From Lachnoclostridium sp. UBA1781 (GTDB lineage: Bacteria > Bacillota > Clostridia > Lachnospirales > Lachnospiraceae): a DNA stretch of 34,972 nucleotides. Position 1 is the first letter of the stretch; each line of letters begins with the position of its first letter. The stretch is taken from contig DCGJ01000008.1 in NCBI GenBank assembly GCA_002315495.1, positions 1 to 34,972 of the forward strand, given 5' to 3'. This document shows positions 30,367 through 34,972 of the stretch, piece after piece. The notes below the pieces were generated by a model that was given only the letters and a program-made list of their open reading frames with translations, had not been told where the DNA came from and did no database searches. The position numbers and the translations under genes are program-made.

Positions 30367-31330
30367 ACCAAGAAAAGATTATGAGGAATTGAAGAGCGTC
30401 CGCTTCCGTCGCTTTATCCAGGGTGAGAGAGAAATCTCTACCGAGGTGTCGATGGAGGAATTCCAGCGCCAGATGGACAAGGAGCACGAAGAGGACGAAC
30501 GTCTTACGTACAACTATCTGAATCGTCCGAACGTGGAGATGGACCCGCAGGCAGATGCGAAGAGATTTGCCGAGATTACGGGTATGAAGCGTTTCCACAA
30601 GGTATACGTCTTTATGGCATTTGTCCTTTGTATCTGTATCATCGGACTGCTGATATATAATGTTGCCTATATGCCAAACTACGGCAGTGCCGATGCGCCG
30701 ACCAATAACGAGGTGAGCGAGAAGTATCTCGAGGACGGTCAGGCAGATACCGGCGTTGTGAATATGGTAACCGGTATGATTTTGCAGTATCGTGCCTTCG
30801 ATACCTTTGGCGAAACGCATGTATTGTTCATCGCTACCTGTGCCGTTATGATTTTGTTGTTCTTAAAGGGTAAAGACGAGGAAAATGCGCCTCACGACCC
30901 GGAGCTTGACCCGGAGCCGGACATGATTTTGCAGACGGTTGCAAGATTTTTGGTTCCGCTTGTCATGATTTTTGGTATCTATATTTTGCTTAACGGTCAC
31001 CTTTCCCCAGGCGGCGGTTTCTCAGGCGGTGCGGTTATGGGCGCAGGTCTTATTTTATACAATGCCGCATTTGGCTTCACGAAGACCGGTCGTTTCTTTA
31101 ACGAAAAGGTGTACGATATTCTGAAGGTTGGCTCGCTGGCTCTGTACGCAATGATTATTACGTACTGCCTGTTCACCGGTGCCAACGACATTGCGAGCAT
31201 TGTGCCGCTTGGCAAGGTAGGGGCTATTTTAAGCTCCGGCCTGATTCTTCCAATCAACATTCTCGTTGGTGTGGAGGTTGCGTGCACCATGTACGCCTTT
31301 TACGCATTATTCAGAAAGGGGGGCTTCTAA
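30359..31330 (+). CDS. MbhE-MrpB fusion subunit with long cytoplasmic N-terminus
   Basis: 323 residues. An 80-residue charged N-terminus without membrane character, then TM (~81-104), VNMVTGMILQYRAFDTFGETHVLFIATCAVMILLF (~134-168), which matches MbhE or the last helices of MrpA, and an MrpB/MbhF domain (~188-323) with the HLSPGGGFSGGAVMGAGLIL motif (~214-233) and a conserved PLGKVGAILSSGLILPINILVGVEVACTMYAF ending. MbhE and MrpB are usually separate, so the joining is notable; the extra N-terminus has no recognised counterpart. The start at 30359 follows GGAGAGGAGG and overlaps the previous gene by eight bases. Confidence 0.88.
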   Translation: MSKPRKDYEELKSVRFRRFIQGEREISTEVSMEEFQRQMDKEHEEDERLTYNYLNRPNVEMDPQADAKRFAEITGMKRFHKVYVFMAFVLCICIIGLLIYNVAYMPNYGSADAPTNNEVSEKYLEDGQADTGVVNMVTGMILQYRAFDTFGETHVLFIATCAVMILLFLKGKDEENAPHDPELDPEPDMILQTVARFLVPLVMIFGIYILLNGHLSPGGGFSGGAVMGAGLILYNAAFGFTKTGRFFNEKVYDILKVGSLALYAMIITYCLFTGANDIASIVPLGKVGAILSSGLILPINILVGVEVACTMYAFYALFRKGGF

Positions 31331-31331
31331 T

Positions 31332-31706
31332 ATGCTGGCTCAACTTTGGGATAATTACCTGGAAGTAGTAGCGATGATTCTGTTCGGAATCGGTTTCGCA
31401 AATCTGCTGCTTCACAAAAACCTGATTAAGAAAATTATCGGTCTCAATATCATGGATACCGCAGTTTATCTGTTTTTGGCTTCCATGGGCTATATTGAGA
31501 GCCGAATTGCTCCGATTGCAACAAATGGCGATCTCAATGCGGAGCTGTATGTAAATCCGATTCCTTCCGGACTTGTTCTTACGGGTATCGTCGTTTCCGT
31601 CAGTGTATCCGCGCTGATGCTCGCCCTTACCGTTCGTCTGTACCAGCGTTACCACACGCTCGATATCGACGAGATTACCACCCTGGTGAGAAAGGAGCAT
31701 GAGTAA
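31332..31706 (+). CDS. MrpC/MbhG-type antiporter subunit (NuoK-like)
   Basis: 124 residues, three TM helices, NuoK-like fold. Seen: EVVAMILFGIGFANLLLHKNLIKKIIGLNIMDTAVYLFLASMGYI and GLVLTGIVVSVSVSALMLALTVRLYQRYHTLDIDEI, where the segment LVLTGIVVSVSVSA is the conserved MrpC/NuoK helix. AAGGGGGG lies upstream; the next gene begins on the last base of its stop codon. Confidence 0.94.
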   Translation: MLAQLWDNYLEVVAMILFGIGFANLLLHKNLIKKIIGLNIMDTAVYLFLASMGYIESRIAPIATNGDLNAELYVNPIPSGLVLTGIVVSVSVSALMLALTVRLYQRYHTLDIDEITTLVRKEHE

Positions 31707-33199
31707 TGGATTTTATTAAGAACCTTGCTTTTTTCAGCATCCTTTTACCGATGGTATCCGGTCCGGTGTCTTCCGTATTACACGGAAAAACCGCACGCAG
31801 ACTTTCCTTCACGGCAGTAGGACTGTCCGGGATCTTCTCCGGCATTTTGCTTTGGTACACGCTTTATACGGGTGAGCCGTTCGTGTATAAGATGGGACGA
31901 TTTGCAGCTCCTTACGGAAATGAGATTCGTGTCGGATGTCTGGAGGCCCTGGTGGCTCTTGCGTTCTGCCTGATTATGTTTTTGTCCCTTCTCGGCGGAC
32001 TTAAGTTTTTGAAGCGTGACATTCAGGAAGAGAAGCAGAACCTTTATTTCATTATGATTAACCTGCTGCTTGCAAGTTTGCTGGCACTGGTATATACGAA
32101 TGACCTGTTTACGGGTTACGTGTTCGTGGAAATCAATACCATTTCCGCATGTGGTCTCATTATGGCGAGAGGCTGGGGACGTAATATTCTTGCGGCCACC
32201 AAGTACATGATTATGTCGCTTCTTGGTTCCGGTCTGGTACTCATTTCGTTGTCCATTCTGTACGGAATTACCGGACATCTGTTAATGAGTAACCTGCACG
32301 AGAGCATTGTGAAGATTATGGAGGAGGGTACCTACGTGGAGCCGCTTACCGTTGCGGTAGGTCTGTTCGCGGTCGGTATTGCCATTAAGTCGGCGCTGTT
32401 TCCGTTCCACGCATGGCTTCCGGATGCTTACGGCTATTCCACCTGCTCAAGCAGTGCGATTTTGTCCGGTTTGGTATCGAAGGGCTACATTTTCCTTCTG
32501 ATTAAGTTTTTCTACCGCGTGGTAGGTACGGATATTATTCGTGCGACCGGCGTGGATGACGTTTTGTTTGCGTTTGGTATTGCCGGTATGATTTTCGGCT
32601 CCATCAGTGCGATTCAGCAGACGGATATCAGCCGAATGATTGCATTTTCTTCGGTTGCGCAGATCGGTTACATCTACATGGGCTTTGGTCTTGGTGTGGA
32701 AATGGGTATGATTGCCTCGGTATTCCACATTCTTGCGCATGCTTCCGGAAAATCCATGCTGTTCGTATCTGCGAACGGCTTGTCTGAGGTGAGCGACGGA
32801 AGTCGTAACTATCGAGACCTTCGTGGTTCTGCGTACCGTCATAAATGGGCCGGTGCCGGCTTCTTGATCGGTTCCCTGTCTATGGTCGGTATCCCGCTTT
32901 TGGCAGGTTTCACCTCGAAGGTTTACTTTGCCGAGGCAGCCATGAATGCGGTTCCGGTGAAGATGATTATTACCTTGATTGCACTTGCAATCAGTACCAT
33001 TTTAAATGCGATGTACTTTATTCGCATGTGTATCACTGTATTTACACCGATGAACGAGCAGTACAAGGTGGAAGGCTTTAAGGGTGGTCTCACCTACAAT
33101 CTTTCCATGGCCTGCTTCATCGTGATTACATTTGTGCTGGGTATGCTGAGCGATCCGATTTTCAATTGGATCTCGCAGGGCTTGTCCCAGTTTAGCTGA
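31706..33199 (+). CDS. MrpD/MbhH-type proton-translocating antiporter subunit, first copy
   Basis: 497 residues, about 14 TM helices, the proton_antipo_M fold shared with NuoL/M/N. TNDLFTGYVFVEINTISACGLI carries the conserved TM5 Glu (E142); KSALFPFHAWLPDAYGYSTCSSSAILSGLVSKGYIFLLIKF carries the TM7 Lys (K228) and the PFHAWLPDA loop. The channel residues are therefore present and the subunit should be able to move protons. It overlaps the MrpC-like stop by one base. Exact ion (H+ or Na+) cannot be told from sequence. Confidence 0.93.
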   Translation: MDFIKNLAFFSILLPMVSGPVSSVLHGKTARRLSFTAVGLSGIFSGILLWYTLYTGEPFVYKMGRFAAPYGNEIRVGCLEALVALAFCLIMFLSLLGGLKFLKRDIQEEKQNLYFIMINLLLASLLALVYTNDLFTGYVFVEINTISACGLIMARGWGRNILAATKYMIMSLLGSGLVLISLSILYGITGHLLMSNLHESIVKIMEEGTYVEPLTVAVGLFAVGIAIKSALFPFHAWLPDAYGYSTCSSSAILSGLVSKGYIFLLIKFFYRVVGTDIIRATGVDDVLFAFGIAGMIFGSISAIQQTDISRMIAFSSVAQIGYIYMGFGLGVEMGMIASVFHILAHASGKSMLFVSANGLSEVSDGSRNYRDLRGSAYRHKWAGAGFLIGSLSMVGIPLLAGFTSKVYFAEAAMNAVPVKMIITLIALAISTILNAMYFIRMCITVFTPMNEQYKVEGFKGGLTYNLSMACFIVITFVLGMLSDPIFNWISQGLSQFS

Positions 33200-33214
33200 T
33201 AGGAGGAAATTGCA

Positions 33215-34759
33215 ATGAATTGGTTGATTTTAGTTACCATTGTAGTTCCTCTTATCGGAGGTCTGCTTTGTCTGGTACTGAAGAAAATGCTGTCCAGACA
33301 GAACCTGAACCTTCTGACCGGAACGGTGGTTTTGTTTACGGCATTTCTTACTGCGGCACTTGTGATTCCGGGCAATTCCACTTTGCAGCTGTTCGAGCTT
33401 TTGCCGGGAATTCCGGTGTATTTTGCCGTCGATGAGATGGGACGCATCTTCGCGGCTCTGACGGTTTCCATGTGGTGTTGCTCCACCCTGTTCTCCTTCG
33501 AGTACATGAAGCACCAGGAGAAAGAAGAGCGTTATAGCGCATTTTCCCTGATGTCACTGGCTGCGCTTTTGGGCGTGTGTTTCTCCGGAAACCTTGTGAC
33601 AACGTATCTGTTTTATGAAATGATGACGCTCGCAACCTTCCCGCTTGTTATGCATGAGCAGACGAAGGAAGCGATTGCGGCCGGTATGAATTATCTGTAT
33701 TATTCCGTTGCCGGTGCGTTCCTGGGACTGGTGGGCATTTTCTTTATCTATGTAAATGCGGCCGATTCCACACGAGTTGGCGGTAAGCTTGCCTATCAGA
33801 TGGGCGGTTTCCTGAAGGCTGATTTATCCGGCTCCGAGAGCACTGTGCTTCTTGTCGTAAGCTTTCTCATGTTACTCGGTCTTGCGGCTAAGGCGGGTAT
33901 GTATCCGCTTCACGGCTGGCTTCCGAAGGCGCATCCGGTAGCTCCGGCACCGGCGTCTGCACTGCTTTCGGGTAACATCACGAAAATGGGTATTCTGTTC
34001 ACGATTCGCGTGATTTACTATGCGCTTGGTCAGGCGTATCTGAGAAATACCTGGGTGGAATACACCCTGCTTGCCCTTGCGACGCTGACGGTCCTTATGG
34101 GCTCGGCCATTGCGTACCGCGAGAAGGTGTTAAAGAAGCGTCTCGCGTATTCCACGGTGAGCCAGACCAGCTATGTTCTGGTAGGCGTGTATATGCTTCA
34201 TCCGGTCGCCCTGGTGGGCGGTCTGATGCATGTCATCTTCCACAGTGTGATTAAGAATCTTTTGTTCCTTTGTGCCGGTGCGGTGATTTACAACACCGGT
34301 GAAACGAGAGTGGACCGAATCGGTGGTATTGGGAGAAAGATGCCGATTACCATGGGCTGCTTTACGATTGCCGGTCTGTCCCTCGTTGGTATTCCGCCGA
34401 CATCTGCATTTATCAGCAAATGGTATCTTGCAACCGGCGCAATGGACCGCTCGATTTCGGTATTCATGTATCTGGTACCGGCGATGCTTTTGGTCAGCGC
34501 ACTTCTTACTGCGGGATATCTGTTCACGGTGAGTGCGCAGGCATTTTTCGTTCCAAGAAAGGAAGAAGAGGAGAACGGCTTGTCGGATGAGCAGGAGAAT
34601 ATCCCGGGCTATCTTCCGAAGTCCGAGCGTGTGTATTCCGAGGTCTCCTGGAAAATGCTCGTGCCGCTTTTGGTGCTTTCCGGACTTTCGTTGTTCCTCG
34701 GCTTATTCCCGAATGTGATTACCGATTTTTGTAACGGTTGGATCAATCTTTTGTTTTAG
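33215..34759 (+). CDS. MrpD-type antiporter subunit, second copy
   Basis: 514 residues, about 14 TM helices. TYLFYEMMTLATFPLV has the TM5 Glu (E135); KAGMYPLHGWLPKAHPVAPAPASALLSGNITKMG has the TM7 Lys (K226) and a PLHGWLPKAHPVAP loop closer to NuoM/HyfB forms than the first copy. A cytoplasmic loop near the end (FVPRKEEEENGLSDEQENIPGYLPKSERVY, ~447-476) is charged and long. AGGAGG lies nine bases before the ATG. The divergence from the first copy shows old paralogy, not a recent duplication. Confidence 0.92.
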   Translation: MNWLILVTIVVPLIGGLLCLVLKKMLSRQNLNLLTGTVVLFTAFLTAALVIPGNSTLQLFELLPGIPVYFAVDEMGRIFAALTVSMWCCSTLFSFEYMKHQEKEERYSAFSLMSLAALLGVCFSGNLVTTYLFYEMMTLATFPLVMHEQTKEAIAAGMNYLYYSVAGAFLGLVGIFFIYVNAADSTRVGGKLAYQMGGFLKADLSGSESTVLLVVSFLMLLGLAAKAGMYPLHGWLPKAHPVAPAPASALLSGNITKMGILFTIRVIYYALGQAYLRNTWVEYTLLALATLTVLMGSAIAYREKVLKKRLAYSTVSQTSYVLVGVYMLHPVALVGGLMHVIFHSVIKNLLFLCAGAVIYNTGETRVDRIGGIGRKMPITMGCFTIAGLSLVGIPPTSAFISKWYLATGAMDRSISVFMYLVPAMLLVSALLTAGYLFTVSAQAFFVPRKEEEENGLSDEQENIPGYLPKSERVYSEVSWKMLVPLLVLSGLSLFLGLFPNVITDFCNGWINLLF

Positions 34760-34771
34760 TAGGAGTTTACT

Positions 34772-34972
34772 ATGAGTGCTTATTGGTTATTAGTTCCCAT
34801 CTTCCTCCCGATTGTCTGGGGCGTGCTCTTGGGAATTCATCCGATTGAGAATCGCAGAAGAAGAGAAGTGTATGTCTTTTTCGGCACCCTTCTTACCTCG
34901 ATTTCTGTGTGGCTCCTGCTTCTCTTCGGTGAGCGTGAGTCCTTCACGTTACTGAATCTTGCGGGCAATCTG
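34772..34972 (+). CDS. Third antiporter-like membrane subunit, 3'-truncated
   Basis: Open to the end of the window (67 codons). Starts MSAYWLLVPIFLPIVWGVLL, with a second hydrophobic span (VFFGTLLTSISVWLLLLFG), matching in pattern the first two helices of NuoL/M-like subunits as in the two genes before. AGGAG (34761-34765) lies six bases before the ATG, 12 bases after the preceding stop. Identity beyond a membrane subunit of this operon is inferred. Confidence 0.65.
   Translation, partial: MSAYWLLVPIFLPIVWGVLLGIHPIENRRRREVYVFFGTLLTSISVWLLLLFGERESFTLLNLAGNL

Overview
The window looks like a chromosomal segment of a low-to-moderate GC Gram-positive anaerobe of the class Clostridia, most likely the Lachnospiraceae. 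This rests on the division and cell-wall cluster order, Gram-positive surface anchors with TGD/TAD plus Lys-rich tails, GGAGG-type ribosome binding sites, and an Mrp/Mbh-type membrane complex operon. The genus cannot be fixed from sequence alone. Every supported gene lies on the + strand. I see no tRNA, rRNA, CRISPR array, insertion sequence or phage gene.

Region by region. (1) 1-5303 is signalling: the end of a GGDEF-type protein with a degenerate second GGDEF-like domain; a 1255-residue hybrid histidine kinase with two sensor/membrane modules, a dead first phosphoacceptor helix, then working HisKA, HATPase, receiver and HPt domains; and a TcdA-type tRNA t6A dehydratase. (2) 5423-7648 is housekeeping: ychF with its own promoter, and lgt. 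(3) 7705-12925 is a giant secreted repeat protein of alternating Ig-like modules with a TGD-type wall anchor, broken by a one-base frameshift near 9275 and closed by a perfect terminator. (4) 12950-13450 is a GC-rich, non-coding block of GGCGGAA/CCGAAATCGG repeats. (5) 13490-22884 is the division and cell-wall cluster mraZ-rsmH-ftsL-PBP-murD-ftsW-ftsQ-ftsZ. It has a well-defined mraZ promoter overlapped by three AAGGGYGTAA repeats, an internal promoter before the PBP gene, a separate ftsZ promoter with an unusual leader, and a terminator. mraY and murG, usually part of this cluster, are absent. (6) 22885-27227 holds three consecutive single-gene units for secreted proteins, each ending in a nearly identical TAD(S/A)MNV-hydrophobic-KK(R/N)A tail. 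Each has its own terminator; two have near-consensus promoters with dyads just upstream. (7) 27301-28649 is a lipoprotein with a trigger-factor-like PPIase domain. (8) 28722 to the end is an operon in the order MrpE-F-G-MbhD-(MbhE+MrpB)-C-D-D'-D'' that runs off the window. That order matches membrane-bound hydrogenase (Mbh/Mbx-type) modules rather than a stand-alone Mrp antiporter.

Working together: region 5 builds the septum and its peptidoglycan. Lgt lipidates lipoproteins such as the PPIase lipoprotein. Regions 3 and 6 decorate the surface. The last operon would couple ion transport to an electron-transfer module expected just downstream. The least conventional material is the TAD-tail surface-protein cluster, the fused double-sensor kinase and the mraZ-upstream repeat block.
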